64,000 bases of DNA from Acidihalobacter sp. (GCA_027013225.1 JALUXU010000057.1:99296-163295), one strand, 5' to 3'. Positions 28,204 through 37,353 are shown, numbered from the stretch's first letter. Notes: generated by a model from the sequence alone, not told the origin. Numbers and translations are program-made.

Positions 28204-29370
28204 TCAATCCCAGTTCAATGCCCCTCCGGTCTGATATTCCGTTACCCGCGTCTCGAAGAAATTCTTTTCCTTTCTGAGATTCGCTTGTTCGGCGAGCCAG
28301 GGCAGCGCTTCTTCCGCGCCAGGAAAGGGTTCATCCTCCATGCCCAGTTGCGCGGCGCGACGGTTGGCCACGAAGCGGAACTGTTCGAGGTGCAGGTCGG
28401 CCGAATAGCCGAGGATGGAGTCGCGAAGGATGTAGCCGGCGTAGGTCGCCTCACAGGCTTCCGCCTGATCCCACATTTCGCGCAGAGCCTTCGGGTCGGG
28501 GCGGATGCCTTCTTCCTGCATGAGTTGCTTTGCCACACGGATGCCGAAGCTGGCATGCATGACTTCGTCGCGCATGATGTATTGCAATTGTTCGGCGGTG
28601 CCCTTCATCAGGCCGCGGCGCTGCAGGGCGAAGATGGGGGAAAAGCCGTTGTAGAACCAGCTGCCTTCGAACACGGCGGCGAAGAAGATGTAGGACATCA
28701 GGAAAGTGTGCAGCTGTTCGCGGTCGTGCAGATCGATCTCGGTGCTGCAAACAGCGTCCAGACGTTCCTGCGTCATGCGGATTTTGGCGTATATCTCGGG
28801 CACGACGCGGTAGCGGTTGTAGATCTCGCCTTGGTCGAGGCCGATGGTTTCGATGCAGTGCTGGTAGGTCCAGGTGTGCAGGGCTTCTTCATAGGCTTGC
28901 CGTGCCTGGTAGATCTGCAGCTCGGGCGCGCTCATCTTCTCCATCACGGCGATGGCGACATTGCGCATGGCGAGGATGTCGGCGGTGGTGAGATAGGCGA
29001 GCACGTTTTCGTAGACATGGCGCTCTTCGATGGTGAGCTTATGGTGGTAGTCGTGAACGTCCTGCGCCATGTTGATGTCCAGCGGCGTCCAGTGGTTCTT
29101 GTTGGCGTTGAGGAAATAGTTCCATGCCCAGGGATATTTGAACGGCGCGAGCTGGTTGATATCGGTCATGCCGTTGACCACGCGCTTGTCTTCCACGCGC
29201 ACGGGCTTGGCGCCGAGCGGCGTGACAGGAGGGGCCAGGGAGTCTGCCACGCCAAAAGCCGGCACGGCCTCACTTGGCGGCGCCGGGGGTTGTGTGGGTT
29301 TCGCGGCTTCGGGTTTCAGCGGATCGTCCCAGTTCAACATGGTTCTGTCCTTTGATTTCGTGTCGTTCAT
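28204..29370 (-). CDS. nrdB: Class Ia ribonucleotide reductase beta subunit
   Basis: The radical-generating subunit of 388 residues. Di-iron ligands can be placed at Asp131, Glu162, His165, Glu235, Glu269 and His272. The radical Tyr169 sits in ExxHxxxY (EALHTWTY), so this is a tyrosyl-radical class Ia/Ib enzyme and not a Tyr-less class Ic. GGAG 7 bases upstream supports the start at 29370. A Pro/Ala-rich N-terminal extension of about 60 residues precedes the core. It lies 51 bp after nrdA in one operon. Confidence 0.96.
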   Translation of the reverse strand: MNDTKSKDRTMLNWDDPLKPEAAKPTQPPAPPSEAVPAFGVADSLAPPVTPLGAKPVRVEDKRVVNGMTDINQLAPFKYPWAWNYFLNANKNHWTPLDINMAQDVHDYHHKLTIEERHVYENVLAYLTTADILAMRNVAIAVMEKMSAPELQIYQARQAYEEALHTWTYQHCIETIGLDQGEIYNRYRVVPEIYAKIRMTQERLDAVCSTEIDLHDREQLHTFLMSYIFFAAVFEGSWFYNGFSPIFALQRRGLMKGTAEQLQYIMRDEVMHASFGIRVAKQLMQEEGIRPDPKALREMWDQAEACEATYAGYILRDSILGYSADLHLEQFRFVANRRAAQLGMEDEPFPGAEEALPWLAEQANLRKEKNFFETRVTEYQTGGALNWD

Positions 29371-29421
29371 GGTGGTGCTCCAAAGCGTGGCGGCCTTCGG
29401 CGGCCACGCTGGGCGGTTGGG

Positions 29422-32400
29422 TTACTGGCAAGCCTCGCAGTCGGGTTCGAGGATGGAGCAGACCTTCGGACCTTCGCCTTGCTCGGCGACCATGGCCGCG
29501 CTGCGGGCGGCATCGGCGGTGTATCCTTGGGCGTGGCTGTCGATTGTTTCGACCACTGTGGACTTGCCGGCATGAGTGGCGCCCATGGAGCGCAGGTAAT
29601 AGGTGGTCTTGAGCCCTCGCACCCAGGCGAGTTTGTACATATTGTCCAGTGCCTTCCCCGATGGCTTGGCCATGTAAAGGTTGATGGACTGGGCCTGATC
29701 GATCCATTTCTGGCGGCGCGAGGCGGCCTCGATAAGCCAGCGCGAATCCAGTTCGAAAGCGGTGGCGTAGAGCGCCTTGATCTCGCCGGGTACCCGCTCT
29801 ATGGGTTGCACCGAGCCGTCATAGTATTTGAGGTCGTTGACCATCACCTCGTCCCACAGTCCGAGCACTTTAAGATCGGCCACCAGATAAGGATTGATGA
29901 CAGTGAACTCGCCCGAAAGATTCGATTTGACGAACAGGTTTTGGTAGGTGGGTTCGATTGACTGCGACACGCCGCAGATATTGGAAATCGTCGCGGTCGG
30001 AGCGATGGCCATGACGTTGGAGTTTCTCATTCCATGGGTTTTCACCCGTTCGCGCAGGCTGTCCCAATCCAGCGTCTGGCTGCGGTCCACTTCCAGATAG
30101 CCGCCGCGCCCTTCGGCCAGCAGGTCAATGGAGTCAATCGGCAGGATGCCCCGGCTCCATAGCGAACCATCGAAGCTGGCGTAGCGGCCGCGCTCCTCGG
30201 CGAGCCGGCTGGAGGCTTGAATGGCGAAGTAGGAAACAGCTTCCATTGAACGATCCGCGAATTCGACCGCTTCAAGGCAGGCATAAGGGAGGCGTTGCTT
30301 GTAGAGCGCGTCCTGGAACCCCATGAGGCCGAGGCCAACAGGGCGATGGCGAAGATTGGCGCGGCGGGCCTGGGGCACGCTGTAATAGTTGTAGTCGATG
30401 ACGTTGTCCAGCATGCGCATGGCCGTGGTGATGGTGCGCTCGAGTTTTTCCAGATCGAGACCCTGTTCAGTGACATGCTGTGCCAGATTGACCGAACCGA
30501 GGTTGCATACGGCAATCTCGTCGTCGGACGTGTTCAGCGTGATTTCGGTGCACAGATTGGAGCTATGCACGACGCCTGCATGCTGTTGCGGTGAGCGCAG
30601 GTTGCAAGGATCCTTGAAGGTTAGCCATGGGTGGCCCGTCTCGAACAGCATGGACAGCATTTTGCGCCATAAATCGATCGCCTTGACCTTGCGGAAGTTT
30701 TTGATTTCGCCGCGCGCGGCCTTGGCTTCGTAGTCTGTATAGCGTTTCTCGAAGTCCTGGCCGACGAGATCGTGCAGGTCGGGTACTTCGTCGGGCGAAA
30801 ACAGCGTCCATTCGCCCTCTTCGGCCACCCGTTTCATGAACAGATCCGGAATCCAGTTGGCGGTGTTCATGTCGTGAGTGCGGCGGCGCTCATCCCCGGT
30901 GTTCTTGCGCAGTTCCAGAAACTCTTCGATGTCGATGTGCCAGGTTTCGAGGTAGGCGCACACAGCGCCCTTGCGTTTTCCACCGTTGTGCGCGAGTGCG
31001 GCAGTGGTCATATAGGACTCGTCACCCTCGACCTTCAGATCGAACACGAAGGGGACAGGCGCCATCTCGCTCACACGGCGCACGCGGGTGAAGAGCCAGT
31101 GTTTCCAGGTCAGCCAGTTATGCTTGTGAATGGGCTTGCAACCCACGCGCTCCGCCAGCGCCTTCACCGCAGGGATACGCAGGTCATAGGCCCTGCAGGT
31201 GCCCTCGAAGCGGATCGGCGTGTCGTCGGCGCGCGTGCCTTCATGGTCTTGCCGGCGTTCACGGTACTGGCCCGCGCTGGGGATGCCCAGGCGCAGCAGC
31301 TGATAACGCAGGCCCTCGACCAAGGGCAGGGAGGTATTGGTAAAATAGATCTCCTTGCCATGGCTGATACCGCCGTCGGTCTCAATCAGGCCCTGAATCA
31401 ACGCCAGGGTCTGGGCCTGTGGGAGATGGGCGTAGCGGCGATGGATGCGCTTGTTGCCCTGGTCGTCATACAGCGCCTCACGGTCGAACAGGAAGCCGGA
31501 ATTGTCGCCACGGGTGAGGCGGCCGGTGGTGCCATCCCGGGCAACGCCCACGCCGGCGGCCCAGCCGATCTGGAGATAGTTTTCTCGCTCGTTCTTGACC
31601 CAGTAGTGGATGCCCCGCTTTTCCAGGTATTGGCGGACGAAGGCCAGGTGCGCGTCCCGGTTGGGATTGCCCGAGACGCCCCATTCCAGACCATCCTTGC
31701 TGCAGTGGCCGTCACCCAGCAGGATGCCATAGAGACGGGCGTCCTCCTCGTCGAAATCCGCGACCGGGACGATCTCCTGGGGAATGACCTGGGCCACGTA
31801 GTCGCCTTTCTCCAGCTGGCCTGCCTCGACCCAGGCGGGTGCCACCTTGCCTTTCTCCAGCCATTGGTAGCTGCGGGCATTGGCCTGTTCCATGGGGATG
31901 CCCTTGATCGCCCACAGCGGGTGCCCGGCGGTGACCCTGAGGGGGGTGATGGCATGCTTGGCCTCGATCTCCACCATGGGATCGGTCTGGTTGTAGGCCA
32001 TGCATTTTCGCACCTCACGGTACGCGCCACGTTCGGCCAGGACCAGGTCTCCCTCCTCGATGTCCTGGATGGGCTTCACACCGTCGGCGGTGTGCACCAG
32101 GGTGTCGCCGGCAAAACATTGATTGACCGCCACGGCGGTGTCGTTGGCCACCTTGAGAAAGGGAACCACGCCCTGGCTGGTGCCGTTGGTGCCCTTGATA
32201 TGAGCGCCGAGGCCGCGCACGCGGGACCAGTCATTGCCGAGTCCTCCGGCGAATTTGGACAACAGCGCGTTGTCCTTGATGGCGCTGTAGATACCGTCGA
32301 GGTCGTCCGGCACGGTGGTCAGGTAACAGCTCGAAAGCTGGGGACGCAGGGTGCCGGAATTGAACAGGGTCGGCGTCGAGCTCATGAAATCGAAGCTCGA

Positions 32401-33453
32401 CAAGAGCTCGTAGAACTCGATGGCGCGCGCTTCACGGTCGATCTCATTGATCGCAAGACCCATCGCCACGCGCATGAAGAACGCTTGCGGCAGCTCGAAT
32501 CGCTGGCCGTCCTCGCTATGGATGAAATAGCGGTCGTACAATGTTTGCAGGCCGAGATAGGTGAACTGGCGGTCGCGTTCGGGTTTGAGCGCCGCGCCCA
32601 GGCGCACGAGGTCGTAACGGGTCAGTTCCTCGTCGAGCAGTTCCAGTTCGGCGGCGTGGCGGATATAGCTTTGAAAATAATCGGCATAGCGTTCCGCCAT
32701 CTGCGCCTGGGTGGCGGTGTCGGGGCGGCCGGCGAGGAAGCTCAGGGCTTCGCGGCGCAGGGTGTCCAGCAGCAGGCGGGCGGCGACATAAGTGTAGTTC
32801 GGCTCGCGCTCGATGAGTACGCGCGCGCTCATGGCCAGCGCCTGGCCGACGTCCTTTTCGGGAATGCCGTCGAACAGATTGCGCAGCGTGTCCTTGAGCA
32901 CCAGATCCGGATCCATGTCGTCCAGACCGTCGCAGGCCTCGGCGATGACCTTGTGCAGCCGGGCCTCGTCCAGCGGGCGGCGGGTACCGTCGGCCAGGGT
33001 GACGTTGAGCGCGGATTCCGCCTTTTTATCGCCCTTCTTGGCGGATTCGGCCTCGCGTTTGGCGGCTTGTTGTTCGCGGTAGAGCACATAGGCGCGGGCG
33101 ACCTTGTGTTCGCCGGCGCGCATGAGGGCGAGTTCGACCTGATCCTGGATGTCCTCGATATGCACCGTGCCGCCATCGGGCAGGCGGCGCAGCAGGCTGT
33201 CCACGACTTGCGTGGTCAGTCGGGCAACTGTGTCATGAATGCGGGTCGATGCGGCGGCATTGCCGCCTTCGACAGCGAGAAACGCCTTGGTCATCGCCAC
33301 GCTGATTTTGCTCGCATCGAAGGTGGTCAATTTGCCGTTGCGGCGAATGACGCGGTAAGGACTGTTGGCCGCGTCTGGGGTCTCGTTTCCGGCCGCGACG
33401 GTGCCTGTTGGGGAGGTGGATTGGAGAGTCTTTGACTGCGCTTCGGTTTGCAT
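29422..33453 (-). CDS. nrdA: Class Ia ribonucleotide reductase alpha subunit, intein-containing precursor
   Basis: The 1343-residue precursor becomes about 965 residues if the intein at codons 446-823 is removed. Two N-terminal ATP-cones are seen: one from YRVIRRNGKLTTFD and a second from NVTLADGTRRPLDE. Catalytic residues are intact: the redox Cys pair (LSSCYLTT and VCNLGSVNL), the thiyl-radical Cys in SNLCTEITL, the radical-transfer Tyr-Tyr in TTYYLRSMG, and the C-terminal swinging tail CEAC. The start at 33453 is backed by AGGGA. A promoter, NrdR-box-like sites and a DnaA box lie upstream. nrdB follows. Confidence 0.96.
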   Translation of the reverse strand: MQTEAQSKTLQSTSPTGTVAAGNETPDAANSPYRVIRRNGKLTTFDASKISVAMTKAFLAVEGGNAAASTRIHDTVARLTTQVVDSLLRRLPDGGTVHIEDIQDQVELALMRAGEHKVARAYVLYREQQAAKREAESAKKGDKKAESALNVTLADGTRRPLDEARLHKVIAEACDGLDDMDPDLVLKDTLRNLFDGIPEKDVGQALAMSARVLIEREPNYTYVAARLLLDTLRREALSFLAGRPDTATQAQMAERYADYFQSYIRHAAELELLDEELTRYDLVRLGAALKPERDRQFTYLGLQTLYDRYFIHSEDGQRFELPQAFFMRVAMGLAINEIDREARAIEFYELLSSFDFMSSTPTLFNSGTLRPQLSSCYLTTVPDDLDGIYSAIKDNALLSKFAGGLGNDWSRVRGLGAHIKGTNGTSQGVVPFLKVANDTAVAVNQCFAGDTLVHTADGVKPIQDIEEGDLVLAERGAYREVRKCMAYNQTDPMVEIEAKHAITPLRVTAGHPLWAIKGIPMEQANARSYQWLEKGKVAPAWVEAGQLEKGDYVAQVIPQEIVPVADFDEEDARLYGILLGDGHCSKDGLEWGVSGNPNRDAHLAFVRQYLEKRGIHYWVKNERENYLQIGWAAGVGVARDGTTGRLTRGDNSGFLFDREALYDDQGNKRIHRRYAHLPQAQTLALIQGLIETDGGISHGKEIYFTNTSLPLVEGLRYQLLRLGIPSAGQYRERRQDHEGTRADDTPIRFEGTCRAYDLRIPAVKALAERVGCKPIHKHNWLTWKHWLFTRVRRVSEMAPVPFVFDLKVEGDESYMTTAALAHNGGKRKGAVCAYLETWHIDIEEFLELRKNTGDERRRTHDMNTANWIPDLFMKRVAEEGEWTLFSPDEVPDLHDLVGQDFEKRYTDYEAKAARGEIKNFRKVKAIDLWRKMLSMLFETGHPWLTFKDPCNLRSPQQHAGVVHSSNLCTEITLNTSDDEIAVCNLGSVNLAQHVTEQGLDLEKLERTITTAMRMLDNVIDYNYYSVPQARRANLRHRPVGLGLMGFQDALYKQRLPYACLEAVEFADRSMEAVSYFAIQASSRLAEERGRYASFDGSLWSRGILPIDSIDLLAEGRGGYLEVDRSQTLDWDSLRERVKTHGMRNSNVMAIAPTATISNICGVSQSIEPTYQNLFVKSNLSGEFTVINPYLVADLKVLGLWDEVMVNDLKYYDGSVQPIERVPGEIKALYATAFELDSRWLIEAASRRQKWIDQAQSINLYMAKPSGKALDNMYKLAWVRGLKTTYYLRSMGATHAGKSTVVETIDSHAQGYTADAARSAAMVAEQGEGPKVCSILEPDCEACQ
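30985..32118 (-). mobile_element. LAGLIDADG intein within nrdA
   Basis: In-frame insertion of 378 residues between VAVNQ and GGKRKGAV, which are contiguous in intein-free NrdA proteins as I recall them. The N-terminal block starts at Cys1 (CFAGDTLVHTADG). Block B is RVTAGHPLW with the TxxH motif. Two dodecapeptide-like motifs, LYGILLGDGHCS and IQGLIETDGGIS, indicate a homing endonuclease. Block F/G is VFDLKVEGDESYMTTAALAHN with the penultimate His and terminal Asn. The next residue is Gly, not the usual Cys, Ser or Thr. Splicing is inferred, since NrdA is normally essential. Confidence 0.93.
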
Positions 33454-33514
33454 GCGATTTCCCTGCGATGAAGGTGGTCGAGAAAAAATGCCGGCGCGAG
33501 TTGGCCGACTGGAA

Positions 33515-33530
33515 ATACTATAAAATGGGG
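33515..33530. promoter_or_regulatory. Weaker NrdR-box-like site over the -10 element
   Basis: ATACTATAAAATGGGG matches the NrdR consensus (ACACWATATATWGTGT) at about 11 of 16 positions. It covers the -10 box and sits 33 bp from the better site, near three helical turns. Alone it would be weak; the pairing makes it plausible. Confidence 0.4.
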
Positions 33531-33545
33531 TTATTGCCGAGTCAA
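33517..33545 (-). promoter_or_regulatory. Sigma70 promoter of nrdAB
   Basis: On the minus strand TTGACT (33540-33545) and TATAGT (33517-33522) are separated by exactly 17 bp. The predicted transcript starts near 33510, leaving a leader of about 57 nt before the nrdA ATG. Confidence 0.8.
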
Positions 33546-33547
33546 TA

Positions 33548-33563
33548 CCACCATATATTGTGT
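33548..33563. promoter_or_regulatory. NrdR box upstream of the nrdAB -35 element
   Basis: CCACCATATATTGTGT matches the NrdR consensus (ACACWATATATWGTGT) at 14 of 16 positions and lies 2 bp upstream of the -35 box. NrdR is the ATP/dATP-sensing repressor of ribonucleotide reductase genes. Its gene is not in this window. Confidence 0.7.
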
Positions 33564-33592
33564 ATTTCACCATTGAAAAGCGGTGGAGAACC

Positions 33593-33601
33593 TGTGGATA
33601 A
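33593..33601 (-). promoter_or_regulatory. Perfect DnaA box upstream of nrdAB
   Basis: TTATCCACA on the minus strand, 47 bp upstream of the -35 box. DnaA boxes regulate nrdAB in E. coli, so the location is meaningful. One 9-mer can occur by chance, so this depends on position. Confidence 0.55.
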
Positions 33602-33767
33602 AAATGTTTTTGTCATGAGTTTCCAGCGATTGGAATGCGGTTCGTGCCATCGGCAGGCGGTTCAAAAATTCGTTCATTGAGTAAATTGCAGGTATTGCTG
33701 CGGCGATTGTTCTTGAAAGATGACGAGCGAGTCGAAGCAAAAGCCGTGCTAAAATGCGCGCCGCCAT

Positions 33768-33942
33768 CAGGGTGCCCTGCTCAAAGCCGGGTTAAACGGG
33801 AAGCCGGTGAAGATTCCGGCGCTGCCCCCGCAACGGTGATTGGGATGTGAATCCGCCACGAGGCCACTGTGCTTACGCATGGGAAGGCAGCGGATTCCGG
33901 AGGCTGGTCAGGCATCCCCCCATCAGCCCGGAGACCGGCCCG
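33768..33942 (+). ncRNA. Cobalamin riboswitch (AdoCbl type)
   Basis: Conserved elements appear in order: GGGTTAAACGGGAAGCCGGTG, the GCTGCCCCCGCAACGGT core, GCCACTGTG, GGGAAGGC, and the closing block CGGAGACCGGCC. The btuB start follows about 100 bp later, behind the Shine-Dalgarno GGAGGG. A GC hairpin (near 33970-34000) followed by a T-rich stretch could be the expression platform. High cobalamin should lower btuB and downstream expression. The 590-bp gap between nrdA and btuB is accounted for by this element and the nrdAB control sites. Confidence 0.95.
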
Positions 33943-34043
33943 ACCGGCATGCGGGACGCGAAAGGCGATGTGGGCCTCAACGCTCCATCGGCGGCGCGTT
34001 TCTTTTCGTTCTGAATCATCAACCCGGTGAGCGGAGGGCCACC

Positions 34044-35843
34044 ATGCAAAAAAATCTTGTACGCGGCGCCATAGGCGCTGTTTGTCTGAGCCTGCCTGTG
34101 GGCGCAATGGCCCAGGGTTTGCAGGAAATCATCATCACCCCACTGCATTTCGCCCAGCCCCTGGGGCAGGTTGTGCAGCCGACGCGAGTCATCACCCATT
34201 CGGAAATAGAAGCCACAGGCGCGAACACGGTCGCCGGGGTGCTTCAGTTCTATCCTGGTTTCCAGGTCAAGCGCCTGGGCGGACCGGGTCAGCAGACCTC
34301 GGTGTTCATGCAAGGCACTAACAGCAACATGGTGAAAGTGCTGATCAACGGCGTGCCGGTCAATGATCCCAACAGTGGCGGCGTGCCCTGGAGCCAGATC
34401 CCGACCACTGATGTGGCGCGCATCGAGATCATCAGCGGCCCCATGTCCACTGCCTGGGGCGCGGATGCGATCGGCGGCGTGATCAACATCATCACCCGCA
34501 AGCCGGCCGGCACGGGCGGCAGCGTAAGCGTGAGCGGTGGCGACCACGATACCCGCCGCGGCGCATTGAGCCTGCATGCGGCCAAGGGGGGCGCGCGCTT
34601 CGGCGCGAGCCTGAGCGGAGAGCGCACCGGCGGGCAGCAGGTCATAGATGGGTTCGACCCGCGCGCGGCCTATCACAACCGCACGTTGAATGCCTTTGGA
34701 AAAACCCGTTTGGGGCGGCTGCGGTTCGAGGCTAATCTCTGGCAGAGCCGCGGGCGCGCCGATTATGTTACCGGCGGGCCGCCTTACAGCGGCTATTCCC
34801 TGGCTTACAAGAACTATCTGGACCAGACCGCCCGGCTGGGGGCGTGGCTTCCCATCGTTGCCGGCTGGAGGCTGGCTTCCGGGCTGGAACAAAGCCAGCA
34901 TGACACCGAGTACTTCGACGGCAGCGGCTATTTCACCCGCAGCAAGCGCGATGCGGTGAATGCGGGCGTGGATTATGCGCTAAACGGTGCGCATCTCGCC
35001 CTTGGCGCCGGTCTGGCGCGGACCCGCATCGATACCGCTGCTTATCATGGATATAGCAAGGTGCGTTCGGCCTATCTGCAATGGAGCCAACGATTGAGCG
35101 CGGTGACGCTCACCGCCGCCGGCCGGCGCACGCTGGACGCGCAGTACGGCGGTCACAACACCTGGAATCTGGGCATGGCGGTGGCCTTGCCGCATGCGGC
35201 GCGGTTCAAGCTCAGCGCGGGCACCGGCTTCAGTCCGCCGACCTTCCTCGATTTGTATTATCCGGATTACAGCAATCCGAACCTGAAGCCGGAAACTTCA
35301 CGCTCCATCGAAGCGCAGTTGCTGATACCGGTCAAGCATGCGGGCAGCTTCAGTCTGAGCTGGTTTCGCCACCGCTTGTATGATCTGATTCAGCCCAATG
35401 AGAATTACATTCCGGAAAATATCGGCAACGCGCGCATCACCGGCGCGACGGCCGGATGGAACTGGAGCAATGGCATTTGGAATGTAGGCGCGGAAGCCAG
35501 CTGGCAGAATCCGCGCAACCTCGACACTGGCAAGTTGCTGGTGCAGCGCAGCGAGCATCATTACACTCTGCGCTTAGGCTGGCGGCACCGCCAGTTGACG
35601 CTCGGCGGGGCCTGGGTGTACGAAGGCAGCCGCCTGGCGAGCAACGGAAAAACTCTTGAACCTTACCGGATACTCAATCTGAATGCCGCTTATCGCTTCA
35701 ACCGACATTGGAATGCCCGGCTGCGGATCGACAATGCCCTGGATACGCAATATGACACCGGTTACTACTATACGGGTGCAGCGTATCTCGGCGGCCGGCG
35801 CAGCGCCCTGTTGACCGTGAACTACCGTTTCGGAGCGGCCTGA
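34044..35843 (+). CDS. btuB: TonB-dependent cobalamin receptor BtuB
   Basis: An outer-membrane receptor of 599 residues for vitamin B12 or related corrinoids. A signal peptide ends at VGAMA, then a TonB-box-like LQEIIITP, a plug domain (RVITHSEIEATGANTVAGVL, and NGVPVNDPNSGG), and a 22-strand barrel ending near VNYRF. The upstream cobalamin riboswitch gives independent support for the substrate. It is followed 7 bp later by the adenosyltransferase gene. Confidence 0.94.
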   Translation: MQKNLVRGAIGAVCLSLPVGAMAQGLQEIIITPLHFAQPLGQVVQPTRVITHSEIEATGANTVAGVLQFYPGFQVKRLGGPGQQTSVFMQGTNSNMVKVLINGVPVNDPNSGGVPWSQIPTTDVARIEIISGPMSTAWGADAIGGVINIITRKPAGTGGSVSVSGGDHDTRRGALSLHAAKGGARFGASLSGERTGGQQVIDGFDPRAAYHNRTLNAFGKTRLGRLRFEANLWQSRGRADYVTGGPPYSGYSLAYKNYLDQTARLGAWLPIVAGWRLASGLEQSQHDTEYFDGSGYFTRSKRDAVNAGVDYALNGAHLALGAGLARTRIDTAAYHGYSKVRSAYLQWSQRLSAVTLTAAGRRTLDAQYGGHNTWNLGMAVALPHAARFKLSAGTGFSPPTFLDLYYPDYSNPNLKPETSRSIEAQLLIPVKHAGSFSLSWFRHRLYDLIQPNENYIPENIGNARITGATAGWNWSNGIWNVGAEASWQNPRNLDTGKLLVQRSEHHYTLRLGWRHRQLTLGGAWVYEGSRLASNGKTLEPYRILNLNAAYRFNRHWNARLRIDNALDTQYDTGYYYTGAAYLGGRRSALLTVNYRFGAA

Positions 35844-35850
35844 GGCGCGC

Positions 35851-36402
35851 ATGGGGCATCGACTCACCCGCATCTACACCCGCACCGGCGACGATGGCAC
35901 GACCGGCCTCGGCGACGGTTCGCGTGCGGCCAAGGACGCGCCGCGGCTCGCGGCCATCGGCGATGTCGACGAACTCAACAGCGCGCTGGCGCTGGTGTTG
36001 GCGGCAGAGCCGCCGGCGCGGGTGGCGGAATGTGTGGAAGCCGTACAACATGATTTGTTCACCCTCGGCGGCGAGCTGAGCCTGCCCGGCCAGATATTGC
36101 TCGCGGACATGGACGTGGCGCGTCTGGAGCAGGCCATTGACCATTTCAATGCCGAATTGCCGCCGTTGCGCGAATTCATTCTTCCCGGCGGTGGTCAGGC
36201 CGCTGCGGCCTGCCATCTGGCGCGCGCGATCTGCCGCCGCGCCGAACGCAGCGTGGTGGCGCTGGCGCGCGTCGAGCCGGTCGGCGCGCCGCTGCGCCGT
36301 TATCTGAACCGGCTCTCCGATCTGCTGTTCGTGCTGGCCCGCGTGCTGGCGCGCGACAGTGGTGCGGGCGAAGTCTATTGGCGCAAGCGCGATGGCGGCT
36401 GA
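35851..36402 (+). CDS. PduO-type ATP:cob(I)alamin adenosyltransferase
   Basis: Converts cob(I)alamin to adenosylcobalamin. The 183 residues contain the N-terminal ATP-binding TRTGDDGTTGLGDG, VDELNSALAL, and the C-terminal helix LNRLSDLLFVLARVL typical of PduO/MMAB proteins. It lies 7 bp after btuB and so falls under the cobalamin riboswitch, joining uptake with activation. Its end overlaps the next gene by 11 bp. Confidence 0.94.
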   Translation: MGHRLTRIYTRTGDDGTTGLGDGSRAAKDAPRLAAIGDVDELNSALALVLAAEPPARVAECVEAVQHDLFTLGGELSLPGQILLADMDVARLEQAIDHFNAELPPLREFILPGGGQAAAACHLARAICRRAERSVVALARVEPVGAPLRRYLNRLSDLLFVLARVLARDSGAGEVYWRKRDGG

Positions 36403-37300
36403 GGGCTGGCGCATCGGCGTGGATCTGGGCGGCACCAAGATCGAGGTGCTGGCGCTTGATTCCCAAGGCAGGGAGCGTTTTCGCAGACGGTTGTCTACGC
36501 CTCAAGGTGATTATGAGGCCACCCTTGCAACGATCCGCCAGCTGGTCGTCGAAGCCGAGAGCGCGCTACAGATGAGCGCTTCGGTGGGTGTGGCCATCCC
36601 CGGAAGCCTATCTGCGGCGACCGGCCTGGTGCGCAACGCCAATTCGGTCTGCCTCAACGGCCGGCCACTGCAGGCTGATCTTCAAAGCCTGCTCGATCGC
36701 CCAGTGCGCCTGGCCAACGACGCCAATTGTCTGGCGTTGTCGGAAGCGGTGGATGGCGCGGCGAGAGATGCCAGGCTGGTGTTCGCCGTCATTCTTGGTA
36801 CCGGAACCGGCGGTGGCATCGCTGTTAAACAGCGGGTCGTAGCCGGTCTCAACGGCATCGCTGGCGAATGGGGGCACAATCCCTTGCCGTGGCCGGAGGC
36901 CGACGAGTATCCCGGCCCCTTGTGTTGGTGCGGCCGGCGTGGATGTCTGGAGACATGGATTTCCGGCCCGGGCATGGCGGCGCGCCATGCACAAGCGACG
37001 GGGGAGACTTTGAAGGCGCAGGAGATCGTGGCGCGCGCTGCGGCTGGAGATCGGGCGGCGAAGATTACGCTTGAGCGCTTCGTGGATCGTTTGGCGCGCG
37101 GGTTGGCGCAGGTGATCAATCTGCTCGATCCCGAGGTCATCGTGTTGGGCGGCGGCGTATCCAATATCGGCTATCTTTATGAGGCGGTGCCCGCCTGTTG
37201 GGAGAAATACATATTCTCCGACCATGTGGCCACCCGCCTGTTGCCGGCCCTGCATGGCGATTCCAGCGGGGTTCGCGGCGCGGCCTGGCTATGGGAATAG
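36392..37300 (+). CDS. ROK-family sugar kinase (fructokinase Mak-like)
   Basis: An ATP-dependent hexose kinase of 302 residues. The start at 36392 overlaps the adenosyltransferase stop by 11 bp. ATP-binding DLGGTKIE opens the protein; LGTGTGGGIAV is the second phosphate motif. The ROK zinc site appears as GEWGHNPLPWPE followed by CWCGRRGCLETWISG. The latter stretch is closest in my memory to E. coli Mak (fructokinase). The substrate is inferred, and glucose or N-acetylated sugars are possible. The link to the B12 genes looks incidental. Confidence 0.85.
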   Translation: MAAEGWRIGVDLGGTKIEVLALDSQGRERFRRRLSTPQGDYEATLATIRQLVVEAESALQMSASVGVAIPGSLSAATGLVRNANSVCLNGRPLQADLQSLLDRPVRLANDANCLALSEAVDGAARDARLVFAVILGTGTGGGIAVKQRVVAGLNGIAGEWGHNPLPWPEADEYPGPLCWCGRRGCLETWISGPGMAARHAQATGETLKAQEIVARAAAGDRAAKITLERFVDRLARGLAQVINLLDPEVIVLGGGVSNIGYLYEAVPACWEKYIFSDHVATRLLPALHGDSSGVRGAAWLWE

Positions 37301-37353
37301 AAGTCGGGACTGGCTTGATGCGCCGCGCAAGGTTCCAGATGTATTTATAAGGG

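Noticed and set aside
30772..33435. 887-codon open frame antisense to nrdA
   Set aside because: It mirrors nrdA including its intein and has no independent start signals or domains.
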